Below, in pieces: positions 27,147-36,041 of a stretch of DNA of 64,000 nt. Source of the DNA: Bifidobacterium coryneforme (GTDB taxonomy: Bacteria > Actinomycetota > Actinomycetes > Actinomycetales > Bifidobacteriaceae); NCBI RefSeq assembly GCF_000737865.1, contig NZ_CP007287.1:1620972-1684971 (forward strand). The letters are read 5' to 3'. The translations under genes were made by a program, and so were the position numbers. Within the stretch, counting starts at the first letter, position 1, and the number at the start of each line of letters is the position of its first letter. The notes under the pieces were generated by a model, which saw only the letters and a program-made list of their open reading frames with translations, did no database searches and was not told where the DNA came from.

Positions 27147-28004
27147 TCACCTGGGTCTTGATACGGCTATCCTGCCGGCCTGCTCGGCCAGGGAATCCAG
27201 ACGGGCCAGTTCCTGACTGGCGTCCTCGGTCATGGCCTGCTTCATCTGGTCCAGAGAGCCTTCGCCATACCGTCCATCGGCGGCCGCCCCTATCAGATAG
27301 TCCGTGATGGCCGGGTTCTTGGGAAGGAGGGAACCATGCATATAGGTGCCAATCACCTTGTTTCGGCGGGCACCCTCGGTGTGGTCCTCGCCGTTGTTGC
27401 CGCGCCCCTCCTGGTCTACGGTCCCCAGAGGTTGGGCTCCCTCCCCCAGGTAGGTCAGACCCGAGTGGTTCTCATACCCGACCACCTGGCCGAAATCGGG
27501 ACTGTGCTCAACCAGATTGCCAATCATCCGGTCCGACCTGGCCACGGTGTGCACGTCCAGGATGCCGATTCCCTCCAGGCGCTCATGGTCCGAGGTCTCG
27601 AAGTAATGGCCGAAAAGCTGATAGAGCCCGCAAATCATCAGCATGGGAGTGCCCCGATCGGCCAGGTCGGCGAGGAGGGAACCTCTCTTCTGGAGGTCCT
27701 GGATGATTCGCTCCTGGCCGTGGTCCTGCCCACCGCCGCCGAGAATCACATCGACCTGGTCAGGCCATGGGTCACCGGGATTGTAGTACCGGATCATAGG
27801 CCGGAACCCGTAGAGCTCAGCCCGCCGGGTCACGCTGAGGATGTTCCCGGAATCCCCGTAGATGTTCATGTCGCGATGGTACAGGGAGAGGACATGCAGG
27901 GGTGGATGGTCCATGTTCGAAGTCCCCTTTCCGTTTCCGGCAGATTCGCTCGACCGGGACTCATCCGCGCCCATCTGGGCCATCTCGGTGTCTTCCATGC
28001 TCAT
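27147..28004 (-). CDS. gatD: Lipid II isoglutaminyl synthase, glutaminase subunit GatD
   Basis: Class I glutamine amidotransferase-like subunit that supplies ammonia to MurT for amidation of D-glutamate in lipid II. 285 residues. After a 30-residue Ser/Asp-rich start the domain runs LSLYHRDMNIYGDSGNI, ILGGGGQDHGQE, nucleophile Cys in MLMICGLYQLFG, and catalytic His in IGTYMHGSLL. An insertion rich in Gly/Asn/Glu lies before that His. The ATG overlaps the murT stop (ATGA). Acts at the inner membrane face as a MurT/GatD heterodimer. Confidence 0.93.
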   Translation of the reverse strand: MSMEDTEMAQMGADESRSSESAGNGKGTSNMDHPPLHVLSLYHRDMNIYGDSGNILSVTRRAELYGFRPMIRYYNPGDPWPDQVDVILGGGGQDHGQERIIQDLQKRGSLLADLADRGTPMLMICGLYQLFGHYFETSDHERLEGIGILDVHTVARSDRMIGNLVEHSPDFGQVVGYENHSGLTYLGEGAQPLGTVDQEGRGNNGEDHTEGARRNKVIGTYMHGSLLPKNPAITDYLIGAAADGRYGEGSLDQMKQAMTEDASQELARLDSLAEQAGRIAVSRPR

Positions 28005-29389
28005 ACCCCCACTCCGGCATCGCTGACCTCGGTCACATGGCCAAGCTCGGCCCGCAGACGCAGCATGGAGGTGTAGGTGCAGTAGATTCGCTTGGGCCGG
28101 CCGGAATGAGCATCCAGGAAGGCGGCCAGGGCCTTCTCCAGATCGGTATCGACCGCATCAACAGGTACCTGCTCATAGGCCAGGCGGAGGGCCATGTCAT
28201 AGGCCCGGGTCCCGGAGACCATGGCAACACCGGACTTCCTGAGTGAGGCGAAATCCACATCCCAGAGCCAGCTCATATCGCGCCCGTCGGCATAGTCGTC
28301 GCGGATGGCAATCATCGTATCCCGTCCATCAGGGTCGAAGGAGGAAAGTGCCAGTCGGAACCCCATGGGGTTCTTGACCAGGACCAATTCCACCGGCGCC
28401 CCCTTATAGGTAATGACCTCACCACGTCCAAAGGCCGGGGTCACCTGGGCCAGGGCCGCCATCAACCGGGCATCATCCGGCTCATTATCCGCCAGTACGG
28501 AACGGACAAGGGCAAGGGCCGCCGCGGCATTGTAGAGGTTGTATACACCCTCCAGGCGCACATCCGTCTCCAGCCGCCTGCCATCCACCCGGAAGACGGC
28601 CCTATGGTCCATGACCTTTTCCAGGACCACATCCGCAGGAAGGGAGTGACCGGGCCTCGGGGAAGGCACATCCGCATCCTCCCCGGATGCCCTGGTCTCG
28701 GTCTGGGCATGCATGTCGTCATCAGTCGGGAAATAGGTCAGCAGGTCATCGGTCAGACCGAAATAGGCCACCCGGGTCCGGGCAGGGGTCTGCGCCGCCA
28801 GGGCGGAGATGCGCGGATCCTCCCGATTCAGGACCACGGTGCCGGTGGTGGCTTCGGCCACCTGGGCCAGGAGACCTGCAGTGGTATCGATTTCACCGAA
28901 CCTGTCCAACTGGTCGCGCATGACGTTGAGGAGGAGGGTATGACGGGGCTTGACCTGCCTGACGAAGTGGACCGCGTAGGCCTCGTCCAGTTCCAGAACG
29001 GCTATGTCCGCATCCAACTTCCCACCCGGGCCGAGGGTGGAGACCAGGGATGAGACCACACCCCGAGTGAAGTTGGAGCCGGTCGGGTTGGTGAAGACCT
29101 TCAGACCGAGAGATTCAAGCATGGAGGCGACCATGCGGGTGGTGGTGGTCTTCCCATTGGTTCCCGAGACCAGGACCACGCCCCGGGGCAGACGGGAAAG
29201 GGTCCGGGCCAGGAAGGTGGGGTCGATCCGTTCGACCACCCTGCCCGGAAGGGCGGAGCCTCCGTGACGGGTAAGGCGGGAAAGGACGCGGACCGCCTTG
29301 CCTGCGGGCAGCGCCAGGAAGGAGTACCAGTGCCGGGAGGGGGTCCTGCCCATCTGTTTCCCCTCGCCCGTCGCGACCTGCCGGGCCAT
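28001..29389 (-). CDS. murT: Lipid II isoglutaminyl synthase, Mur ligase-like subunit MurT
   Basis: 462 residues of Mur-ligase fold that activates the D-glutamate carboxylate with ATP. The P-loop is VLVSGTNGKTTTTRMVASML (about residue 73), then the ELDEAYAVHFV metal-binding region, LNVMRDQLDRFGEI and the C-terminal DUF1727 domain (VELVLVKNPMGFRLAL, IRDDYADGRDMSWLWDVDF). The central segment that carries a Cys4 zinc ribbon in S. aureus and pneumococcal MurT has no cysteine here; it is an acidic, Ser/Pro-rich linker after YFGLTDDLLTYF. GGGAGGGG precedes the ATG. Confidence 0.93.
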   Translation of the reverse strand: MARQVATGEGKQMGRTPSRHWYSFLALPAGKAVRVLSRLTRHGGSALPGRVVERIDPTFLARTLSRLPRGVVLVSGTNGKTTTTRMVASMLESLGLKVFTNPTGSNFTRGVVSSLVSTLGPGGKLDADIAVLELDEAYAVHFVRQVKPRHTLLLNVMRDQLDRFGEIDTTAGLLAQVAEATTGTVVLNREDPRISALAAQTPARTRVAYFGLTDDLLTYFPTDDDMHAQTETRASGEDADVPSPRPGHSLPADVVLEKVMDHRAVFRVDGRRLETDVRLEGVYNLYNAAAALALVRSVLADNEPDDARLMAALAQVTPAFGRGEVITYKGAPVELVLVKNPMGFRLALSSFDPDGRDTMIAIRDDYADGRDMSWLWDVDFASLRKSGVAMVSGTRAYDMALRLAYEQVPVDAVDTDLEKALAAFLDAHSGRPKRIYCTYTSMLRLRAELGHVTEVSDAGVGV

Positions 29390-29391
29390 GA

Positions 29392-30807
29392 TCAGACCCC
29401 TCCCTGCTGGTAATCCTGGGGCATGTCCTTGAACTTGGACTTTTCGCCCAGGAAGGCCAGCTGGAAGGTGTCGGTCGGGCCGTTACGGTGCTTGGCCAGG
29501 ATGATATCGGCCTCGCCCGGGCGGTCCTCCTTGTCGTAGAAGTCTGGCCTGTGAACCAGGAAGACCGCATCGGCATCCTGCTCGATGGAGCCGGACTCAC
29601 GCAGGTCGGACAGCATGGGCTTCTTATCGTTACGCATCTCGGGGCCTCGGTTGAGCTGGCTCAGGGCCACCACCGGAACCTCCAGCTCCTTGGCCAGAAG
29701 CTTCAGGGCGCGCGAGAAGTCGGAAACCTCCTGCTGGCGGGACTCCACCCGCTTGCCCGAGGTCATCAGCTGGAGGTAGTCGATGACGACCAGCTTCAGG
29801 TCATTGGTCTGCTTGAGCCTGCGGCACTTGGCCCTGATTTCCATCAGGCTCATGTTGGGGGAATCATCCAGGAAGAGCGGGGCCTCCTGCAACTTGCTCC
29901 AGAAGGTGTTGAGGGTGTTCCAACGCTCAGGGGTGATGTCGTCGGCCCTGCGCAGGGCGACCAGGGGAATATCGGTTTCGGCCGAGATGATGCGCTGGGC
30001 CAACTCGGTCTTGCTCATCTCCAAGGAAAAGACAACGGTGGTCAGGTTGTTGTGAAGGGCGGCGGCACGGGCGAAGTCGATACCCAGGGTGGACTTACCC
30101 ATGGCCGGGCGGCCTGCCACGACGACCATCTGCCCGGGCTGAAGGCCCTGGGTCACATCGTCGATGCTCTTGAATCCGGTGGGCACACCACGCTCTGCAT
30201 ATCCGTTCTGCAGCTTGTCCAGCTGCTCCAGGGTGTCGTGGACGACCGGCCCGATGGCCTCGTAATCCTGACGGACCTTGCCCGAACTCATCTCGTAGAC
30301 TTCGGCCTGCGCCATGTTGACGATGTCTTCAGCCTGGGACCCTTCAGCCGAGTACCCCAGCTGGGCAATCTTGGTACCGGCGGCGATGACATTGCGAAGG
30401 ATGGCCCTCTGGTGGACGATTTCGGCGTAGTAGGTAGCGTTCGCCGCCGTGGGGACCGAGGCCACCAGGGAGTGGAGGTAGTCGGTGCCGCCTATCTTGT
30501 CCAGGTCACCGGATTTGAGGAGTTCGTTGGCCACCAGAACAGCATCCACGGGCTGCGAGGCCGAGAAGAGGGTGATGATGGCCTCATAAATGGTCTGATG
30601 CTTGGGCTGGTAGAAGTCGGCCACGTCAATCATCTGACTGACCTCTCCGATGGCGTCCTTGCTCATCAGCATCCCGCCAAGGACGGCCATCTCGGCATCG
30701 TCGTCATGCGGGGGGACCCGATCGAAGATCACGTCACGCGAACCGCCATCCTCTCGCGGCGGACGCTGCTCGGGGTGAGTGTAGTCGGTGGAGTTTTCAG
30801 AAACCAT
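29392..30807 (-). CDS. dnaB: Replicative DNA helicase DnaB
   Basis: Hexameric 5'-3' helicase of the replisome. About 471 residues, no intein. The N-terminal collar domain (PPHDDDAEMAVLGGMLMSKDAIGEV) precedes the RecA-like core with Walker A AGRPAMGKSTLGIDF, Walker B LVVIDYLQLM, arginine-finger region and SDLRESGSIEQDADAVFLVHRPDFY. The ATG at 30807 has only a weak ribosome site. It is two bases from murT, so cell-wall amidation genes follow it in one unit. A group of DnaA boxes lies upstream. Confidence 0.96.
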   Translation of the reverse strand: MVSENSTDYTHPEQRPPREDGGSRDVIFDRVPPHDDDAEMAVLGGMLMSKDAIGEVSQMIDVADFYQPKHQTIYEAIITLFSASQPVDAVLVANELLKSGDLDKIGGTDYLHSLVASVPTAANATYYAEIVHQRAILRNVIAAGTKIAQLGYSAEGSQAEDIVNMAQAEVYEMSSGKVRQDYEAIGPVVHDTLEQLDKLQNGYAERGVPTGFKSIDDVTQGLQPGQMVVVAGRPAMGKSTLGIDFARAAALHNNLTTVVFSLEMSKTELAQRIISAETDIPLVALRRADDITPERWNTLNTFWSKLQEAPLFLDDSPNMSLMEIRAKCRRLKQTNDLKLVVIDYLQLMTSGKRVESRQQEVSDFSRALKLLAKELEVPVVALSQLNRGPEMRNDKKPMLSDLRESGSIEQDADAVFLVHRPDFYDKEDRPGEADIILAKHRNGPTDTFQLAFLGEKSKFKDMPQDYQQGGV

Positions 30808-31013
30808 AGGTTCGATTCTACGGACGGCACCTACCGCTTGCGAAGGTTCGGCAGGTTTTAGCCCAAGGCTTTTACGGGCCAGGCACAAAGGCAGGAAAAC
30901 CCCTGGGACCGGTTCGGACCGCAAATACACCAGGAATCTTCGGCACCATTACTCCACATCCATAGGCATGTCGAGAGGGATGACCGTGTGAAGTGAGCTG
31001 GGCCACACCCCAT

Positions 31014-31103
31014 TGTGCATAAAATAAAAGTTATCCACATTTTAGGCGTGTCATAGAGGATATGTGTCTGACTTATCCACCTCATGGGTATAACTGTGTG
31101 GAA
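31014..31103. promoter_or_regulatory. DnaA-box cluster upstream of dnaB
   Basis: Four DnaA-box-like nonamers lie in 90 bases: TGTGCATAA (31014-31022, reverse of TTATGCACA), perfect TTATCCACA (31031-31039), TTATCCACC (31073-31081) and TGTGTGGAA (31095-31103, reverse of TTCCACACA). The region is AT-richer than its surroundings. It sits 200-300 bases upstream of dnaB and before the divergent MATE gene. Likely DnaA-dependent control of dnaB, or a DnaA titration site; a full origin lacks a visible unwinding element and dnaA is not here. Confidence 0.65.
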
Positions 31104-31225
31104 AACCTGGGGATAGAGTTCTCTCCGACGGCTGGCAGTTGCGCCTGCTCTTCATCAGTGGTAGTGCCTCTTGCGTCAGCCACGATGAGGCCCCAACGGG
31201 AAGAGGACCGAAGCCCGGTTGTAGC

Positions 31226-32617
31226 ATGGCATCCGTGACTTCATCAGATCAGGACCAGGCGCGGAACAAGCCCGACCGGAAACGCCAAGCCCGTTCCACC
31301 TATGCCGCGATAGCCTCTCTGGCCATCCCCACTTTCGGGCAGTTGATCGCCGAACCCCTCTTCGTCATGATCGATACGGGCATCGTCGGTCACGTCAGCG
31401 ACTCGGCACTTGCGGGGCTTTCCATCGGATCGACCGTGGTCCTGACCACCGTGGGCCTCTGCGTCTTCCTGGCCTACGGGACCACCTCCCAGGTTGCTCG
31501 TCTGATGGGCGCGGGCCGCCGCAGGGAGGGGATGGAAATCGGAATCGACGGCATGTGGCTGGCCTTCATCATCGGGGTGGTGGTCTGTGCCATCCTGATG
31601 ATCTTCAGCCGCCCGCTCTGCTCAGTCATGGGAGCCTCGGGGCAGGTCCTGGACGCCGCCCAGCAGTATCTGAATGCGCTGATATTCGGCCTGCCCGCCA
31701 TGCTCCTGGTCTATGCAGCCAACGGCATCTTCCGCGGCCTGCAAAAGGTCAACATCACCCTGGTCGCCGCCATATCAGGGGCGATACTGAACACAATCCT
31801 GGAGGTGCTCTTCGTTTTCGGACTGCACATGGGCATCCTCGGGTCCGGCCTGGCCACCCTGATCGCCGAGTGGTACATGGGTCTCTTCCTTACCATCCCG
31901 GCCCTGATCTGGGCCAGGCGAGAGGGGGCCAGCCTGCGGCCCCGGATGAGCGGGATAGCCAGCAGCATGGGCGACGGCTTCCCCCTCTTCCTGCGCACCC
32001 TGGCCCTGCGGGTCTGCCTGGTCATGACCGTGGTCGCGGCCGCCCACCTGGGCGAACGGGTCCTGGCAGCCTATCAGGGGGTCAACTCGGCGTGGAACTT
32101 CGGCCTGAACATGCTGGATGCCGTTGGCATCGCAGGGCAGTCCCTGGTGGCAACCGAACTGGGGGCCCATCACAAGGCACGGGCTCGGAAGATGACGGAC
32201 CTCTCGGCAAAGGCCGGCATGATCATGGGCGTTCTGGTGGGCCTGGTCATGATTGCCCTGGGACTCTTCGCCACCCCGCTCTTCAGTCCCACCCCCGCCA
32301 TCCGCTCCCTGATAACCGTCGGCATGATCGTTCAGGGGGCCTTCATGCCCATAGCAGGCTGGATGTGGGCCCTGGACGGAATCCTGATCGGAGCCGAGGA
32401 CTACCGGTATCTGGCCGCCACCTGCTCACTGACGGCCCTGGTCTATGTGGCTTGCCTGCTGGGACTGACCAACCTGGCGCGGGGCTGGGAGGACACCTGG
32501 CGGATCGCCATGCTGTGGGGGGCGATCAACATCCTCTTCATCGGCATCCGTGCCATCTTCAACGGCCTGCGTGCACGGACGGACACATGGATGGACCAGG
32601 CCTTGGTGGCCGACTGA
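31226..32617 (+). CDS. MATE-family efflux transporter (DinF-like)
   Basis: About 463 residues with twelve hydrophobic segments in two homologous halves (LAIPTFGQLIAEPLFVMIDTGIVGHVSDSALAGLSIG; LALRVCLVMTVVAAAHLGERVLAAYQGVNSAWNF). DinF-branch MATE proteins export organic cations with Na+ or H+. The ATG at 31226 (MASVTSSDQ) starts just before a charged lead and the first helix; its ribosome site is poor. Divergent from dnaB across the DnaA-box region, convergent with glnB. Substrate unknown. Confidence 0.9.
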   Translation: MASVTSSDQDQARNKPDRKRQARSTYAAIASLAIPTFGQLIAEPLFVMIDTGIVGHVSDSALAGLSIGSTVVLTTVGLCVFLAYGTTSQVARLMGAGRRREGMEIGIDGMWLAFIIGVVVCAILMIFSRPLCSVMGASGQVLDAAQQYLNALIFGLPAMLLVYAANGIFRGLQKVNITLVAAISGAILNTILEVLFVFGLHMGILGSGLATLIAEWYMGLFLTIPALIWARREGASLRPRMSGIASSMGDGFPLFLRTLALRVCLVMTVVAAAHLGERVLAAYQGVNSAWNFGLNMLDAVGIAGQSLVATELGAHHKARARKMTDLSAKAGMIMGVLVGLVMIALGLFATPLFSPTPAIRSLITVGMIVQGAFMPIAGWMWALDGILIGAEDYRYLAATCSLTALVYVACLLGLTNLARGWEDTWRIAMLWGAINILFIGIRAIFNGLRARTDTWMDQALVAD

Positions 32618-32734
32618 CCCCATCTCGTCCGGCGTATCCCCTCCCTGCCGCAACAACCGGACTCCGCCCGGACGCAGTGCGCCCTTGCACGCCCCGCTCA
32701 ACGCTCCGATTGCAGGGACAGCCAAAATACGAAA

Positions 32735-32772
32735 ACCGCCGACCGAGCCCCTACCGGGACCTGGTCGGCGGT
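32735..32772 (-). terminator. Terminator of the amtB-glnB unit
   Basis: ACCGCCGACC (32735-32744) pairs with GGTCGGCGGT (32763-32772). Read on the minus strand the stem is followed by TTTTCGTATTTT, a proper rho-independent end just after glnB (32795). On the plus strand it may also halt MATE transcripts. Confidence 0.8.
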
Positions 32773-32794
32773 CATCCATCAGCCAGAGCCACCC

Positions 32795-33133
32795 TCAGAT
32801 GGCGGCGGCACCTGTTTCACCCGTCCTGACACGGGTGACTGAATCCAGGGACTGGACCCAGACCTTCCCGTCACCAATCGTGTCGGTGCCTGCGGTCTGG
32901 ACGATGACATCGACCAGGGACTGCGCCTTGGCGTCATCGGACAGCACTTCCACACGAATCTTGGGAATCAGGTCAACCGTGTAGGTGGCACCGCGGTAGA
33001 CCTCCTTGTGCCCACCCTGACGACCGTAGCCGTTTGCAGAGGAGACGGTCATGCCATGAACACCCGCCTGGGAGAGTGCCTCTTTGACCTCTTCCAACTT
33101 CTGAGGCTGGAGAATTGCCGTTATCAGCTTCAT
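32795..33133 (-). CDS. glnB: Nitrogen regulatory protein P-II
   Basis: Trimeric sensor of ATP/ADP and 2-oxoglutarate that controls AmtB and nitrogen enzymes. 112 residues, exactly the family length. The T-loop GRQGGHKEVYRGATYTVDLIPK keeps the Tyr at position 51 that is uridylylated or adenylylated, and the C-terminal signature TIGDGKVWVQSLDSVTRVRTGE is intact. It follows amtB by 21 bases, the standard amtB-glnK layout, so it could equally be called glnK. No glnD gene follows; the next gene is a convergent MATE exporter. Confidence 0.95.
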   Translation of the reverse strand: MKLITAILQPQKLEEVKEALSQAGVHGMTVSSANGYGRQGGHKEVYRGATYTVDLIPKIRVEVLSDDAKAQSLVDVIVQTAGTDTIGDGKVWVQSLDSVTRVRTGETGAAAI

Positions 33134-33154
33134 GTCTCTACACTCCTTTGATGA

Positions 33155-34420
33155 TTAATTGGCGGACAGGGCGAATTCGTAAGCGCTCTCACCCTGGTCG
33201 CTCTGGTCGACACCGACAACCTCTTCTTTGTCGCTGACGCGCCAGCCGACGGTCTTCTCAAGGGCGAAGGCGATGACCCCGGTCACGACTGCGGCGTAAA
33301 TCACGGCAATCAGCGCCACCAGGAACTGTACCAGCAGCTGCTTGTAGTCGCCACCGGCCAGGAGACCGGTCCCCGCGCCGAAGAGTCCGACCATGAGGGT
33401 GCCGAGCACACCACCCACTCCGTGGATACCGACCACATCGAGGGAGTCGTCATAGTTGAACCGGAACTTGAGACCGCAGGCGAAGCAGCAGACCACACCG
33501 GCCACCAGGCCCATGACGATGGCCCAGAGGGGGGAAACCACATCGGCTGCCGGAGTGATGGCAACCAGGCCGGCAATCATGCCCGAGGCCGCGCCCATGG
33601 CGGTGTAGTGCCCGGAACGGATCTTCTCGGTGAAGAGCCATCCCAGGGTGGCCGCAGAGGCGGCGATGGTGGTGGAGACCCAGGAGTACCCGGCGGTGCC
33701 GTTGGCCGCGAAAGCGGATCCGGCGTTGAATCCGAACCAGCCGAACCAAAGCAGGAAGGCCCCCAGCATGACCATGGGCACGTTGTGGGGACGCATGGGC
33801 TCCTTCTTGAAGCCAATCCTCCGCCCGATGATCATGACGATGACCAGGGCCGCCACTGCCGCATTGATGTGAATGACCGTACCGCCGGCGAAGTCGTGCG
33901 CCGGGGCACCGATGGCGTTGGAGATGGCACCGTCAGCCGAGAGGAGGCCGTTGTTCCAGACCATGTGGGCCATGGGGGCATAGTCCAAGGTGATCCAGAG
34001 GGCCACGAAAATCATCCAGGTGCTGACCTTGATGCGCTCTGCCAGGGCGCCGGAAATCAGGGCCACGCAGATCATGGCGAAGGCGACCTGGAAGGCGATA
34101 TCGATGGTGTGGGGGTAGGGGGCGTCTTTCAGATCGACCGAGGTGAAAATCCCATCCTTGGCCGTGACCGTGTCCTTGAGGAGGAAGCCGGTGACCGGGT
34201 CACCGAAGATTCCACCCACATCCTTGCCCGCGTATGCAATCGACCAGCCCCAGAGGGTCCAGATGATGCCCGTGACGGCAATGGCCACCGTTGACATCAT
34301 CAGCATGTTCAGCACGGCCTTGGCCCGGACCATACCTCCATAGAAGAAGGCCACTGCGGGGGTCATCAAGAAGACCATGGCCGCGGCCATCAACATCCAT
34401 GCAGCATTTCCAGAATCCAT
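33155..34420 (-). CDS. amtB: Ammonium transporter AmtB
   Basis: Conducts ammonium across the membrane. About 421 residues with eleven membrane segments: MDSGNAAWMLMAAAMVFLMTPAVAFFYGGMVRAK at the N-terminus, DFAGGTVIHINAAVAALV holding the first pore histidine, and VVGIHGVGGVLGTLMVGLF holding the second. The C-terminal tail contacts P-II in this family. The ATG at 34420 (MDSGN) has AGAGAGGTG upstream; longer frames add an unlikely polar start. Operon with glnB, presumably induced by nitrogen limitation. Confidence 0.95.
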   Translation of the reverse strand: MDSGNAAWMLMAAAMVFLMTPAVAFFYGGMVRAKAVLNMLMMSTVAIAVTGIIWTLWGWSIAYAGKDVGGIFGDPVTGFLLKDTVTAKDGIFTSVDLKDAPYPHTIDIAFQVAFAMICVALISGALAERIKVSTWMIFVALWITLDYAPMAHMVWNNGLLSADGAISNAIGAPAHDFAGGTVIHINAAVAALVIVMIIGRRIGFKKEPMRPHNVPMVMLGAFLLWFGWFGFNAGSAFAANGTAGYSWVSTTIAASAATLGWLFTEKIRSGHYTAMGAASGMIAGLVAITPAADVVSPLWAIVMGLVAGVVCCFACGLKFRFNYDDSLDVVGIHGVGGVLGTLMVGLFGAGTGLLAGGDYKQLLVQFLVALIAVIYAAVVTGVIAFALEKTVGWRVSDKEEVVGVDQSDQGESAYEFALSAN

Positions 34421-34655
34421 GCTCACACCTCTCTTTCCACGCCCGGAGCCGTCAAGTCCCGCGTCGCGGCGGGCGGACCCGGACGACGCCAATCGTCGTT
34501 CATCTTCAAGGTCATAGAACAGCCAAAGGGTTTCATCCAGGTCAACCGTTCGTTTCCCATCAGTAACCTGGACCGGGAAACCGTAACCGGAACGTAATCC
34601 CCGGTATTCCTGTCCAACCTTCGTTCAACCCGGCTCAGAGCCGACCGGCAGGGCT

Positions 34656-35849
34656 TCACTCCTCGCCCAGAATCCCATCCACGAAGGACTCGGGATTGAA
34701 GGGGGAAAGATCATCGGGCCCCTCGCCCAGACCAACCAGCTTGACCGGCACGCCCAGCTCCCGCTGAACGGAGATTACGATACCACCCTTGGCCGAACCG
34801 TCGAGCTTGGTCAGGACGATGCCCGTTACACCGATGGCCTCCGCAAAGACCCTGGCCTGGATCATCCCGTTCTGCCCGGTGGTCGCATCCAGGACCAGGA
34901 GGACCTCCTCCACGGGGAGGTTCTTCTCGATCACGCGGCGGATCTTGCCCAGCTCATCCATCAGGTTGGCCTTGTTTTGAAGCCTGCCGGCGGTGTCCAC
35001 AATCAGGACGTCGGCACCCATCTCCTTGGCCTTGGATGAAGCCTCGAAGGCAACCGAGGCCGGGTCGGCACCCTCCTTGTCGCTGCGGACGACCGGAACA
35101 CCCACCTTGCTGCCCCATGTTTCCAGCTGGTCGGCGGCTGCGGCGCGGAAGGTGTCGGCGGCCCCCATGACCACGGTCTTGCCATCGGCAACGAAGAGGC
35201 GTGCCAGTTTGCCGGCCGTCGTGGTCTTGCCGGTTCCATTGACCCCGACCATGATGATGACCGAGGGTTTGCCGGTTTCGGGCTTATCGGCCTCCAGGGT
35301 TCGGTCCATGCCGGGATCCACCAGGTCGATCAACCGCTTCCTGAGACCGGCACGAACCGCTTTGGGATCCCTCTCACCACTGACCCGGGCATCCGAGCGC
35401 AGCTGATCGACCAGCTGCTCACTGGCCTCAGCCCCAACATCCGCCATGAGCAGGGTGTCTTCAACCTCCTCCCAGTCGGATTCACTCAGATGGTCCTTGG
35501 TGAGGATGGCAAAAAGTGCCTTCCCGAAGGGGTTGGGGCTCTTCGCCAGCTTGGCCTTGAGCCTGGTCATACGCGAGGCAGAAGACTCCGGTTCCAGAGA
35601 CACCCCGCTCTTCGAGGGTTCCCCGTCCTGGCCCCTTGCGGCATCTCCTGATGCCCGCGTGCCCCCGTCGGAACCCTTTTCGGTCCTGCCCGGGACCTCT
35701 TGCTGCTTCGCCGGATTCGAATCGGACCCTGCGGGCTGCGAGCCGTCCCCGTTCTTGTGCCGGGACTTGGACAGGAGACATACCCCTGCCACGACCAGGG
35801 CCAGAACGACGACAAGTGCTATGGCTATAAACAGGTAGGACGTAGTCAT
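34656..35849 (-). CDS. ftsY: Signal recognition particle receptor FtsY
   Basis: Receptor that docks SRP-ribosome complexes at the membrane. About 397 residues. One N-terminal membrane helix (YLFIAIALVVVLALVVAGVCLL) is followed by a Ser/Gly/Glu-rich A region, the N domain, and the SRP GTPase G domain: VGVNGTGKTTTAGKLA, DTFRAAAADQL, LIVDTAGRLQNKANLMDEL, TKLDGSAKGG. The start at 35849 (MTTSYLF) places the helix at the terminus; actinobacterial FtsY often has this anchor. Monocistronic. Confidence 0.96.
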   Translation of the reverse strand: MTTSYLFIAIALVVVLALVVAGVCLLSKSRHKNGDGSQPAGSDSNPAKQQEVPGRTEKGSDGGTRASGDAARGQDGEPSKSGVSLEPESSASRMTRLKAKLAKSPNPFGKALFAILTKDHLSESDWEEVEDTLLMADVGAEASEQLVDQLRSDARVSGERDPKAVRAGLRKRLIDLVDPGMDRTLEADKPETGKPSVIIMVGVNGTGKTTTAGKLARLFVADGKTVVMGAADTFRAAAADQLETWGSKVGVPVVRSDKEGADPASVAFEASSKAKEMGADVLIVDTAGRLQNKANLMDELGKIRRVIEKNLPVEEVLLVLDATTGQNGMIQARVFAEAIGVTGIVLTKLDGSAKGGIVISVQRELGVPVKLVGLGEGPDDLSPFNPESFVDGILGEE

Positions 35850-36041
35850 ACCGACAAGATTAGGGTCGCGAACGGACACGGGGAAGGCAAGACGCATAGC
35901 CCGTCACACGTTCAGCGGAGAAGCCGGGCAACGGACCGGATACCGGTAACCACATCCGCAAATTCTCTCGACGACGGGTGAAGGAGACCGCTCCCGTATC
36001 TTATGCCGTCAAGGGAGAGGGTGATTCCCTGAGGCGCCCTG

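Noticed and set aside
29488-30861. 457-codon frame opposite dnaB
   Set aside because: Shadow frame of dnaB; Val/Gly/Leu/Asp rich and without a motif.
31014-31103. Chromosomal origin oriC
   Set aside because: DnaA boxes are present but dnaA, dnaN and an AT-rich unwinding array are not; regulation of dnaB is the simpler explanation.
31555-32829. 424-codon plus frame over the MATE gene
   Set aside because: Overlaps the MATE gene in another frame; Pro/Gly/Arg-rich nonsense and no start signal.
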